Origin: Candidatus Hydrogenedentota bacterium
Lineage (GTDB): Bacteria; Hydrogenedentota; Hydrogenedentia; Hydrogenedentales; JAGMZX01
NCBI GenBank assembly: GCA_029556545.1
Contig: JAKQEQ010000027.1
Location: forward strand, 1-60,154
DNA length: 60,154 nt
Reading direction: 5' to 3'
Of the stretch, positions 44,659-52,750 are shown piece by piece. Below the pieces are notes generated by a model. It was not told where the DNA came from. It searched no databases and was given only the letters and a program-made list of their open reading frames with translations. The stretch's first letter is position 1. Every line of letters begins with the position of its first letter. The position numbers and the translations under genes were made by a program.

Positions 44659-45042
44659 CTAAAGGAACGTCACGCGTATTTCACCCTTCGCGATACCCCG
44701 GAAATCCTGGTCCATCGTTACGATTTCGAGGCGAAACTCCTGAGCAACGAGATATTGATATGCGTCGTCGAAATCAAGTCCCCACTGGGCTTTGACCGCT
44801 CCCAGTTGCGCATAATCATCCGTTGGCAAAGACAAGATCTCGATGCTCCCAAGCACCTCCTCGATGAAGAGTCGGAAAATGTCCTCGCGATTATGGCGGA
44901 ACAGGATTACACCGATAGAGTGCAGGGAGAAGTCGGAGATAAAGACAGCGCCGTGATTCTCCTCAAGGAACCGGCGGCATGTGTCCTGCTTCTCCTGTCC
45001 CAGAAGGATTTCCAGGAAGACGTTCGTGTCCACCAAGAACAT
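44659..45042 (-). CDS. PIN-domain ribonuclease toxin (VapC type)
   Basis: A 127-residue PIN-domain protein expected to cut RNA and be neutralised by the antitoxin encoded just upstream. The first catalytic Asp is in FLVDTNVFLE, followed by acidic residues in GLDFDDAYQYLVAQ and VTMDQDFRGI. The length is normal. GGAG stands upstream of ATG 45042. It is transcribed after the antitoxin with a six-base gap, the usual order. Confidence 0.9.
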   Translation of the reverse strand: MFLVDTNVFLEILLGQEKQDTCRRFLEENHGAVFISDFSLHSIGVILFRHNREDIFRLFIEEVLGSIEILSLPTDDYAQLGAVKAQWGLDFDDAYQYLVAQEFRLEIVTMDQDFRGIAKGEIRVTFL

Positions 45043-45048
45043 GGCCCG

Positions 45049-45246
45049 CTATCTCCAGCGCGCGGCCTGATGTTGAAGCTCAACCGCAGTGAACTGGTCC
45101 TTGAGATGGGAGAGTCCTCCGGCCCATGCAAAGCGAAAGGGTTCCCGCTTCGCGCATATGCCGTGTTTCCTTCCCAAGAACTCGATGTACTCGATTACTT
45201 GCTTCTTGATTTGCGGCGGCAGCCTGTCAATCGAATCACTAAGCAT
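45049..45246 (-). CDS. DUF2281-type antitoxin
   Basis: A 65-residue protein: an N-terminal helical DNA-binding-like half (MLSDSIDRLPPQIKKQVIEY) and a C-terminal toxin-binding tail ending WAGGLSHLKDQFTAVELQ and HQAARWR, the DUF2281 pattern that accompanies PIN toxins. GGGAG stands eight bases before ATG 45246; the longer frame to 45267 is unlikely. Confidence 0.87.
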   Translation of the reverse strand: MLSDSIDRLPPQIKKQVIEYIEFLGRKHGICAKREPFRFAWAGGLSHLKDQFTAVELQHQAARWR

Positions 45247-45294
45247 CGTCGTTCTCCCACGCCGCATCGCTCGGGCGCATGAATTTCTGAACGC

Positions 45295-45303
45295 ATTATA
45301 GCA
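45295..45303 (-). promoter_or_regulatory. Extended -10 promoter of the toxin-antitoxin operon
   Basis: The minus strand reads TGCTATAAT, a perfect extended -10, with the predicted start about 40 bases before the antitoxin ATG. A good -35 is not visible. I see nothing else in 45304-45489. Confidence 0.6.
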
Positions 45304-45489
45304 CGCAATTCTCGCCCTCTCGGCAGGTCAGCTTTCGTTCCGATTCGCAGCCACGACCGCAACAAACGTCTGTCTCCAGATTATTGGCAACGACTTCACG
45401 GACAGCATGCTGGTGTTCGATCCTGTTGTCGCCTGGGGCGTATTGTAACACACGCCGCTCTTCGTCGCCTCGGTTGCTTCGGGGACTCG

Positions 45490-48087
45490 TCAACAGCGCA
45501 AACAAATGGCCTTCGGCAGAATCTCGAAGGTCGCGGGTAGGCGGCCGGGCGCTTCGCCGTCAACGTCGAGCAGGACCGGTCCGGCGCCCCGAATCGGCAG
45601 GGCGGTGATCTTGCGCCCGCGCAAGGCGGTGACCTTGTTGTAGCGCAGGTGTTTGCCCTTGTAGACGGATCGCGACTTGAGCAGCAGTTCGATGGGGCCC
45701 ACGTCCGCGATGATGATGACGTCGAAGAGGCCGTCGTCGGGTTGCGCGTTTGGGGCGACCTTCATGCCGCCGCCGAAGTACTTTCCGTTCGCCACGGCCA
45801 CCGTTGTGGTGTTGACGATCTGATCGAAGGCCTCGTCCACGCGCAGGCGCACGTGCTGACGCCGATACGTGAAGAGCGCCTTGAACATGCCCCACTGGAA
45901 CGCGAATTTGCCGCCGAGCCGCTTCGATAAGCCGAGCCGGTTCACGACGCGGTCCGCCTCGCCGCTCAGGCCGAAGCTGGCGATGTTGTCAAAGTATCGC
46001 ACCATTTCCTCGCCCGTCGAATCGTCCCGGTAGGTGAGTTTGCCCACGTCGATGCGGCGGATTTCGCCCATGGCGAAGCGCGCGATTTGCGCGTCGATGC
46101 TCTCCGGCAGCAGAAACGTGCGGCGGAAATCGCCGCCGGTGCCGCTGGCGATTACCGCGAGCACCGCGTCCGGGTTGATCAACTCCCCCTTCTCGAAGAA
46201 GCCGTTGACCACCTCGTTGACGGTCCCGTCACCGCCGACGGCGATGATCTGGTCCACGCCGTCCTTCAGCGCCTGCCGGGTCAGGTGTTTGGCGGCCATC
46301 GGCCCGTCGGTGAAGACGTAATCGACCGGGCCGAGGACGGCGGTGAGCTTCGCGAGGGTCACGGGCCAATTCGCGCCGGTGCGGTCGCCCATCGCGTGGG
46401 GGTTGACGATGGCGCGCGTACGCGATGACGGCAGGAACTTCGCATTCGCGCGCTCGATTTGCGCGGCCCGCTGCTGCTTGTCCCAACCCAACTCGCGCGC
46501 CACCAGGTCCGCTGCCTTGCCGATCGCCTCGTCGCCCGGCGAGCCGAGCGTGCCGAGGCCCGTCCTGCGGAACAGCACGTCGTCGAGCATGAGCGCCATT
46601 TCCTCGCGCACGGCGTAAACCACCTCCGCCCCGATGTCGGGAAATCGCTCGCAGAGGCGTTCCGCGAGCGCGGGGTCCGATTCCGCCAGCGCGATCACGT
46701 CCGAAAGGCGGCTGCCGTAATTGCGCGCCAGGTTCTCGATCACTTCCGGCGGCCACGCCGCGAATTTCTCCGCGCACTCCTGGATGAACTGCGCGTATTG
46801 CCCGACGTCGCCGCCGTGCGTCGGCGTGGTCGCGGTGGCGCAGGGCGTCTCCGGCAGGCCGAGTTTCTGCGTGGTCAGGTCGACCACTTGTTCGGCGACG
46901 CTGCGCGCCGTGGTCCACTTCCCGCCGATAGCGGTGATGACGCCCTTGATGTTCTCCTGCGCCTCGTGATCGTAAATTTCCGCCGCGCGACTGGCGTTGT
47001 AGCTGTCCGGTCCTTCATCGTCGTCGGACTCCTCCTCCGTTCCGGCGCTCTCCACAATCGGGCGCAATCCGCCGTAGAAGTGCAGCACGTCTTCGCGCTT
47101 GAGTTTCGCTGCGGGGTAGCCCTTATTGATCACGTCGATGAATTCGAGGATGTCTTTCTCCGTGACGTGAAAGGCGTCCGGGGCGCCTTTGAACACCGTG
47201 TCGGTCGTGCCGATGAGGCTGTGTCCGCGCCACGGCAGAATGAAGAAGTGCCCGCCGTCGAACGGCACGGCGATCGCGTTTCCCTGCGTCAAAGGCCGCG
47301 TCAGGACGTGGATGCCCTTCGATCGAATCAGTTGCCGGCTCGGGCGGCCCTCCGCCAATGTCGCCATGAGCAGGTCCGCCCACGGCCCCGCCGCGTTCAC
47401 CGTCATGCGCCCGCGCACGCTGAAGTCGCCGAAACCCGTGGCGACGTCGTGCGCGCGCACGCCGACGACGCGGTCTTCCTCCTTGAGAAATTGATGAACC
47501 TCCGCGTAGTTCGCCGCGCACGCGCCGAGCGCCGCCGCACTCTGGATGCACTCGACGGCAAGCCGCTCGGGCGAATACATCTGGTAGTCATGAAACATCA
47601 TCGCGCCGGAGAGGTCCTCGATTTCGAGATCGGGTTCAAGCGCGACAACCTCTTCGCGGCTCAGGTGCTTGTGCGATGGGATAGCCTTGTCCGGGTCCTC
47701 CAGCCGATTGCGGTCAAAGGCCAGCCAGTCGTAGGCCATCAGGCCCACCGCAAGCTTGATGCGCCCGCGGATACGCTTCCTGCCCATCGTCGGCATGAGA
47801 AACGTCAACGGATAAACCATGTGCGGCGCGATGTTCGACCAGACCCGCCGCTCACGCAGCGACTCGCGCACCAGGCCGATCTCGAAGTTCTGGAGATAGC
47901 GCAGCCCGCCGTGGATCAGCTTCGACGACGCGGACGACGTCGCGCTCGCGAAATCCCCCTTGTCCAGCAGCGCCACACTCAACCCGCGCATCGCCGCGTC
48001 CCGCGCGATACACGCGCCCGTAATCCCGCCGCCCACAATCACCACGTCGAAGACCTTCTCCGCCATTGCGGCCAAGTCACGCTTCAT
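45490..48087 (-). CDS. Fusion: glycerol-3-phosphate dehydrogenase (GlpD type) + diacylglycerol/lipid kinase
   Basis: An 865-residue protein. Residues 1 to about 550 are FAD-dependent GlpD (VVIVGGGITGACIARDAAMR, SSKLIHGGLRYL, GGHFFILPWRGHSLIGTTDT, GKWTTARSVAEQVVD). It oxidises glycerol 3-phosphate to dihydroxyacetone phosphate at the membrane with electrons to quinone. The C-terminal approximately 315 residues are a DagK/YegS-like lipid kinase (AVGGDGTVNEVVNGF, VIASGTGGDFRRTF, ANGKYFGGGMKVAPNAQPDD, DGLFDV). The boundary is near nucleotide 46438. The frame is open throughout. ATG 48087 has GGGAG eight bases upstream; the longer frame to 48183 lacks support. The fusion would join glycerol-phosphate use to phospholipid precursor recycling. 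Confidence 0.9.
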   Translation of the reverse strand: MKRDLAAMAEKVFDVVIVGGGITGACIARDAAMRGLSVALLDKGDFASATSSASSKLIHGGLRYLQNFEIGLVRESLRERRVWSNIAPHMVYPLTFLMPTMGRKRIRGRIKLAVGLMAYDWLAFDRNRLEDPDKAIPSHKHLSREEVVALEPDLEIEDLSGAMMFHDYQMYSPERLAVECIQSAAALGACAANYAEVHQFLKEEDRVVGVRAHDVATGFGDFSVRGRMTVNAAGPWADLLMATLAEGRPSRQLIRSKGIHVLTRPLTQGNAIAVPFDGGHFFILPWRGHSLIGTTDTVFKGAPDAFHVTEKDILEFIDVINKGYPAAKLKREDVLHFYGGLRPIVESAGTEEESDDDEGPDSYNASRAAEIYDHEAQENIKGVITAIGGKWTTARSVAEQVVDLTTQKLGLPETPCATATTPTHGGDVGQYAQFIQECAEKFAAWPPEVIENLARNYGSRLSDVIALAESDPALAERLCERFPDIGAEVVYAVREEMALMLDDVLFRRTGLGTLGSPGDEAIGKAADLVARELGWDKQQRAAQIERANAKFLPSSRTRAIVNPHAMGDRTGANWPVTLAKLTAVLGPVDYVFTDGPMAAKHLTRQALKDGVDQIIAVGGDGTVNEVVNGFFEKGELINPDAVLAVIASGTGGDFRRTFLLPESIDAQIARFAMGEIRRIDVGKLTYRDDSTGEEMVRYFDNIASFGLSGEADRVVNRLGLSKRLGGKFAFQWGMFKALFTYRRQHVRLRVDEAFDQIVNTTTVAVANGKYFGGGMKVAPNAQPDDGLFDVIIIADVGPIELLLKSRSVYKGKHLRYNKVTALRGRKITALPIRGAGPVLLDVDGEAPGRLPATFEILPKAICLRC

Positions 48088-48167
48088 TGGGGGATCTCCC
48101 GAGACCACCGTTGCTTGCGCCGCACTATAGTACACAATCGCCCGCCATTGCACGGCGGCTGCGGGTC

Positions 48168-48196
48168 TTGCCATTTTTCGCATTTTGCGCTACAAT
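48168..48196 (+). promoter_or_regulatory. Sigma70-type promoter for the zinc-finger paralogue
   Basis: TTGCCA (48168-48173) and TACAAT (48191-48196) are separated by 17 bases. The predicted start near 48203 gives a leader of about 65 bases before ATG 48269. The divergent fusion gene begins at 48087, so the 181-base gap is a shared regulatory region. Confidence 0.68.
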
Positions 48197-48268
48197 AACG
48201 GTAGGCAGAGAGGCAAGGTAGGTTTTGTGTTCGGGGGCGCGGCGACGGAGGTGAAGGAGGTGTCGAGT

Positions 48269-49198
48269 ATGCGATGTGCGTATCACATCATGCGCGACGC
48301 CGTTGGGTACTGTTGTGTCTGCGGCGAATTCGGCTGCGGGGATTGCCTGAAAGAACACGAGGGGAAGCACTATTGCCACCGTCACTATCAGCCCTTCGCG
48401 GAGGCGGAAGCCCGCGAGAAGCGGCGCACGGACTTCAAGCGGCGCGCGCATCGGCAGCGTCTGGTCGCCCACCTGCAAGACGGTAACGTGTTTCGCGGGT
48501 ATTGCTATCACCTCGATCTGGAAGAGCCGGGATTTCGGCTCGACTTAGTGGACGGGGACGGCGAATTGACGGGCGAGGTGCGCCCCATCTCCTTTTCCGA
48601 GTTGAAGGCGCTCTTCTACGTGAGGAGTTTTGACGGCAAGTTTGAAAAAGGCCACGAGTCCGACGAGTGGCGGCCTGAGGGGGGCGAAGCGGTGGTGCAA
48701 TTCCGCGACGGGGAGACGATCGAGGGCTTCACATTGCGCCCTTACCACGAGGGCCAGCCGCGCTTTTATGTCATTCCCGGCAAGCCGAACACCAACGACA
48801 TCAGCGTATTGGTCGAAGCGTCCGCGGTAGAGGGCGTCTACACGCCCCAGGAATTCAAGCAGCGGCAGAAGGCGGCGTTGACCGCCTATGTTCACGAGCA
48901 CGCGCACACGGGATTCTCTCGCGAGGAACTGGGGGGAGATTTTCATTTTACCGCGCATCGTTATCACCGCGCGATCCAGTACTACAACGTCGCGCTCGAA
49001 CATGCGCCGAATGAGCCGCGACTGCTGAAGAAGATAGCCTCCGCCGAGTACAACATCGGCGTCCAGCACATCCGGAACCACGAGTACAGCCTGGCGCTGC
49101 GATGCATGGAAACCGTCTTGCGTCTGGCGCCGGACAACGGCAAGGCAAGGCAGAAAGCGCAGAAGCTCCGCGAGCGGCTACACGCCGCGAAGCATTGA
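48269..49198 (+). CDS. Zinc-finger/FRDGE-domain/TPR-like protein, paralogue 1
   Basis: A 309-residue cytoplasmic protein with an N-terminal B-box-like zinc finger (CVCGEFGCGDCLKEHEGKHYC). A two-part beta domain follows, in which LVAHLQDGNVFRGYCYHLDL and FSELKALFYVRSF are followed by VVQFRDGETIEGFTLRPY and RFYVIPGKPNTNDISVLVEA, a pattern resembling the DUF6982 domain. The C-terminal 100 residues form tetratricopeptide-like helices (HRYHRAIQYYNVALEHAPNE). Function unknown; zinc-finger plus DUF6982 plus TPR suggests a protein-interaction or signalling role. GAAGGAGG stands upstream of ATG 48269. It is followed by a close paralogue. Confidence 0.8.
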   Translation: MRCAYHIMRDAVGYCCVCGEFGCGDCLKEHEGKHYCHRHYQPFAEAEAREKRRTDFKRRAHRQRLVAHLQDGNVFRGYCYHLDLEEPGFRLDLVDGDGELTGEVRPISFSELKALFYVRSFDGKFEKGHESDEWRPEGGEAVVQFRDGETIEGFTLRPYHEGQPRFYVIPGKPNTNDISVLVEASAVEGVYTPQEFKQRQKAALTAYVHEHAHTGFSREELGGDFHFTAHRYHRAIQYYNVALEHAPNEPRLLKKIASAEYNIGVQHIRNHEYSLALRCMETVLRLAPDNGKARQKAQKLRERLHAAKH

Positions 49199-49357
49199 AG
49201 GGCATGCCGCCCGTTCGGGAATGCCACGGCCCGGGCGGGTGTCTTGTCTTTAGTGCTGTGATGAGGTATGCTAATTCCAATAATTCGCAGTTTTGGGGCG
49301 TGCTGCGAGCAGGTCGCCGAGGGGTGGCTGTCTGTGGGCGTCCCGGGAGGATCGCCT

Positions 49358-50293
49358 GTGCAATGTCCGCGTCACACTGACCAGGAAGTCATCGGCTACT
49401 GCGCCGTCTGTGGCGAATTCGGGTGTGCGGACTGTCTCCGCGAGTACGCCGGCGGCTTGTATTGTCGGATGCACATGGAGTCCATCGTTTCCCGTATCCG
49501 ACAACACGCGGTCCATACGGAGCAAGCGAAGGAACGCCCGAAGTTGGTTGCTCGCCTGCTTACCGGGTCCGTGTTGCGCGGCTATTCCCTTCGCTTGAAC
49601 CCGGAGGAACGCGGGTTTCATCTCGAGGAGGTCAGTGAGCAGGGGGCGGACTTGAGCAGGACGCGCTACGTGCCGTTCCATGAGTTGAAGGCCGTGTTTG
49701 TGGTTCGGAGTTTCGGTCCGAAAGCAAACGGGGACGACGGAGCGGTGTATTGGCGGCCTTCCGGCGAGGACCTCGTGGTCCGCTTTCGAGACGGCGAGAC
49801 CTTGTGTGGCCGCGCGCATCAGCCGGGCCGCACCGGTCCCCCCCGGTTTGTGATGATTCCCGAGGACACGGACTCGAACAATCTCGCGGTGCTGGCGGAG
49901 TATACCGCGCTCGAGGGCGTGTACTCTCCGGAAGCCTACCAGGAGAAACTGGGCGAGGAGTTGCGCACCTGTCTCGTGAATCACTCGCACGACGGCATGT
50001 CGAAGGAGGAAGTCAGCGGCGATTTCTACTTCGCTCACCACGACTATGCCCGGGCGCTCGAACATTACCGCCGGATCACGCATCTGGCGCCGCGGTCCCA
50101 TCGCATCCGCAAGAAACTCATCGCGACCGAATATAACCTGGCGGCCGGCCATGCGCGCCGCCGCGAATACGAAGAAGCGCACGCCTGCATCATGCGCATT
50201 CTCGATCTTGACCCCCACCACGAAAAGGCCAGGGAAAAGGCGCGCGTCCTCCATCACGCGATGAAAAAGGCGCGCGCGGAACGCGGGGCGTAA
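49358..50293 (+). CDS. Zinc-finger/FRDGE-domain/TPR-like protein, paralogue 2
   Basis: A 311-residue protein with the same order of domains as its neighbour: CAVCGEFGCADCLREYAGGL, LVARLLTGSVLRGYSLRLN, FHELKAVFVVRSF, VVRFRDGETLCGRAHQ, VYSPEAYQEKL and a TPR-like tail (YARALEHYRRITHLAPRSHR). It arose by tandem duplication. The start is GTG 49358, supported by GGGAGG seven bases upstream (49345-49350); the frame upstream is unlike the family. It converges on the helicase gene 7 bases beyond its stop. Confidence 0.8.
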   Translation: MQCPRHTDQEVIGYCAVCGEFGCADCLREYAGGLYCRMHMESIVSRIRQHAVHTEQAKERPKLVARLLTGSVLRGYSLRLNPEERGFHLEEVSEQGADLSRTRYVPFHELKAVFVVRSFGPKANGDDGAVYWRPSGEDLVVRFRDGETLCGRAHQPGRTGPPRFVMIPEDTDSNNLAVLAEYTALEGVYSPEAYQEKLGEELRTCLVNHSHDGMSKEEVSGDFYFAHHDYARALEHYRRITHLAPRSHRIRKKLIATEYNLAAGHARRREYEEAHACIMRILDLDPHHEKAREKARVLHHAMKKARAERGA

Positions 50294-50300
50294 GTATTGT

Positions 50301-52562
50301 TCACAACGCCGCGCGCGCGAGCAGGAGCGCGCCGTTCTTGCCGTGGGATCCAATCTCGAGCACCGGGCCGACGCAGCTCGGGCAGCCCTCCTTGCACTTG
50401 CAGCCGGTAAGCAGGGATATGGCCGCCTCCACCAGACGGCGATGGTGAGTGTAGAGTTTTTCGCTGAATCCCACGCCGCCGGGATAGGTCTCGTACAGGT
50501 AGACCGTGGGCAGTTCCGAGAAGGGCGAGCGGAGCATGGCCTGCGCGCGGATGTCCGTCGGATCGCACAACACCTGCACCGGCGCGACCTGGCGCAGCGT
50601 GTTCGCCAGTGCGTGGAGCGCCTCGCCCAATTCCTTCTGCTCGATGTCGAAGCGTTTGCCGATATCCTCGGGAAACTGAATCCAGTATCCCGTCGTGTGC
50701 ATGGTGGACTCGGGTAGGTGGATTTCGCCCCAGCCGACGTTTTCGTGGGTGCCGAACTTGATCTTCTTGTATATCGTGGGCAACCACGTGACGCTGAGTT
50801 CGCCGTGGCAGCGTTCGCCCTCGCCGACGCGGGTCTGCGCGAAGGCATCCAGCACCTTCAGGTCCACCTTAATCTCGGCGTCGGTGTAATAATCGACCTC
50901 GACGGGCCGCGCGTAAGCCTTCCGGTCCGCGAGGTCGAGGTTCTCAATCGTGTACTGCTGCGTCTCGTGCATGTATATCGCGTTTTGATACACCTCGACC
51001 GGCGCCGAGAACAGGTCCACCTCGCCGATGACGCGGCCGTTGTCCGTGGTGTCCAGAATGACGACGTTGCCGGGCGCGGCCGTGCGCAGGCTGATGTCCT
51101 CGGCGGGGTAGGCGTCGGCGCTCCAATGCCACTTGTTGCGCACCTTGCGCAGCACGCCCTGCTCGGCGAGATAGTCGAGAATCTCGGCCGTCGAGGCCGG
51201 ATCAAAGCCGAAGCCTTCACCCTCGACGAACGGCAGTTCAAACGCCGCGCACTTGAGGTGGCTTGTCGCGATGATGAGGTTGTTCGGGTCGACGGTTGCG
51301 CTCTCCGGCGCCTGGCCGAAGAAGTAGTCGGGGTTGCTGATGATGTACTGGTCGAGGGGCGCGCTGGTCGCGACGAGGACCACAAGCGAAACGTCGGTGC
51401 GCCGCCCGGCGCGCCCGGCCTGCTGCCACGTGCTGGCGACACTGCCCGCGTAGCCGGTCATGATGCACACGTCGAGCTTGCCGATGTCGATGCCGAGTTC
51501 GAGGGCGTTGGTGCTGACGACGGCCATGACCTTGCCTTCGCGGAGGCCGCGCTCGATCTCGCGGCGTTCGGTGGGCAGGTAGCCGCCGCGGTAGCCTCGC
51601 ACGAGGTTCGGGTCCTTATGTTGGCGGCGCAGCGCGTCCTTCAAGTACGTGGTCAGAATCTCGACACGAAGGCGGCTGCGCGCGAAGACAATGGACTGCA
51701 CGTCGCGGTTGAGGAACTGCATGGCGATGCGCGTGGCTTCCTTCACCGACGATCGGCGGATGCCCAGTTCCTCGTTCACGACCGGCGGGTTGTAGAAGAG
51801 AAAATGCTTCTCGCCCGCGGGTGCGCCGTTGTCGTCGACTAGTCGAACGGGTTGTTCGATGATTCTCTCCGTAATCTCCTGGGGATTGGCAATGGTCGCG
51901 CTGCAACAAATGAACTTCGGATACGAGCCGTAGAACGCGCAGACGCGCTTGAGGCGGCGCAACACGTTGGCGAGATGACTGCCGAACACGCCGCGATAGT
52001 GGTGAATCTCGTCAATCACGACGAATTCGAGATTCTCGAAGAGGCGAATCCAGATGGTGTGGTGCGGCAGGATGCCCGCGTGGAGCATGTCGGGATTGGT
52101 CACGACGATATGCCCCGCGCTGCGAATGGCCTTGCGGGCCGAGCCGGGTGTGTCGCCGTCAAACGTGTACGTGCCGATCTTGACCTCGAGCGTGTCCACC
52201 ACGGATTGCAGTTCGTGGACCTGGTCCTGCGACAGCGCCTTGGTCGGGAAGACATACAACGCGCGGGCCTGCGGGTTCCGAAGCAGCCGGTCAAGAACCG
52301 GGATGTTGTAGCACAGCGTCTTGCCCGAGGCCGTCGGCGTAACGACGCATACGTTCTCGCCGCGCAGGGCCGCCTCGATCGCCTCGCGCTGATGCGTGTA
52401 CAGGTCGTGGATGCCCCGTTTCTCGAGTCCGGCGATCAGGCGCGGGTCCAGCGCCTCGGGAAAACCGGCGAACCGCGCCGGGCGCGCCGGAATCACCTTC
52501 CACGGAATACCCTGGAACTGCCTGTCCGCGCGCAGGCGGTCTATGATCTGGGCAACGTTCAT
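50301..52562 (-). CDS. mrfA: MrfA/YprA-like DEAD/DEAH-box helicase with C-terminal zinc-binding domain
   Basis: A 753-residue superfamily 2 helicase. Motifs in order: YTHQREAIEAAL (Q-motif region), Walker A TPTASGKT, FPTKALSQDQ, VVTNPDMLHAGILPHH, DEIHHY (motif II), SATIANP (motif III), STNALELGIDIG and QQAGRAGRR (motif VI). The C-terminal domain has four cysteines in GCKCKEGCPSCVGP, the DUF1998/MrfA-type zinc site. In Bacillus the related MrfA repairs mitomycin-type DNA damage. GGGGAG stands upstream of ATG 52562; the longer frame to 52715 is unlikely. A regulatory kinase gene starts divergently at 52751. Confidence 0.9.
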   Translation of the reverse strand: MNVAQIIDRLRADRQFQGIPWKVIPARPARFAGFPEALDPRLIAGLEKRGIHDLYTHQREAIEAALRGENVCVVTPTASGKTLCYNIPVLDRLLRNPQARALYVFPTKALSQDQVHELQSVVDTLEVKIGTYTFDGDTPGSARKAIRSAGHIVVTNPDMLHAGILPHHTIWIRLFENLEFVVIDEIHHYRGVFGSHLANVLRRLKRVCAFYGSYPKFICCSATIANPQEITERIIEQPVRLVDDNGAPAGEKHFLFYNPPVVNEELGIRRSSVKEATRIAMQFLNRDVQSIVFARSRLRVEILTTYLKDALRRQHKDPNLVRGYRGGYLPTERREIERGLREGKVMAVVSTNALELGIDIGKLDVCIMTGYAGSVASTWQQAGRAGRRTDVSLVVLVATSAPLDQYIISNPDYFFGQAPESATVDPNNLIIATSHLKCAAFELPFVEGEGFGFDPASTAEILDYLAEQGVLRKVRNKWHWSADAYPAEDISLRTAAPGNVVILDTTDNGRVIGEVDLFSAPVEVYQNAIYMHETQQYTIENLDLADRKAYARPVEVDYYTDAEIKVDLKVLDAFAQTRVGEGERCHGELSVTWLPTIYKKIKFGTHENVGWGEIHLPESTMHTTGYWIQFPEDIGKRFDIEQKELGEALHALANTLRQVAPVQVLCDPTDIRAQAMLRSPFSELPTVYLYETYPGGVGFSEKLYTHHRRLVEAAISLLTGCKCKEGCPSCVGPVLEIGSHGKNGALLLARAAL

Positions 52563-52750
52563 GCTTGCGGCTCCCCGAAACGCTGAATATATCATCAGTA
52601 ATCGCCCGGCGCAACATCGAGCGACAGTTTGCGCGGCCACGCCGCTTTGCTTATGATGGGGACGCGGAACGTCGAATCGGAGATAACAACTCGGGATCGG
52701 GGGCGGTCCAGTCATGAAAACCGCCGCTACGCTCAGGGAGCGTCTCCATT

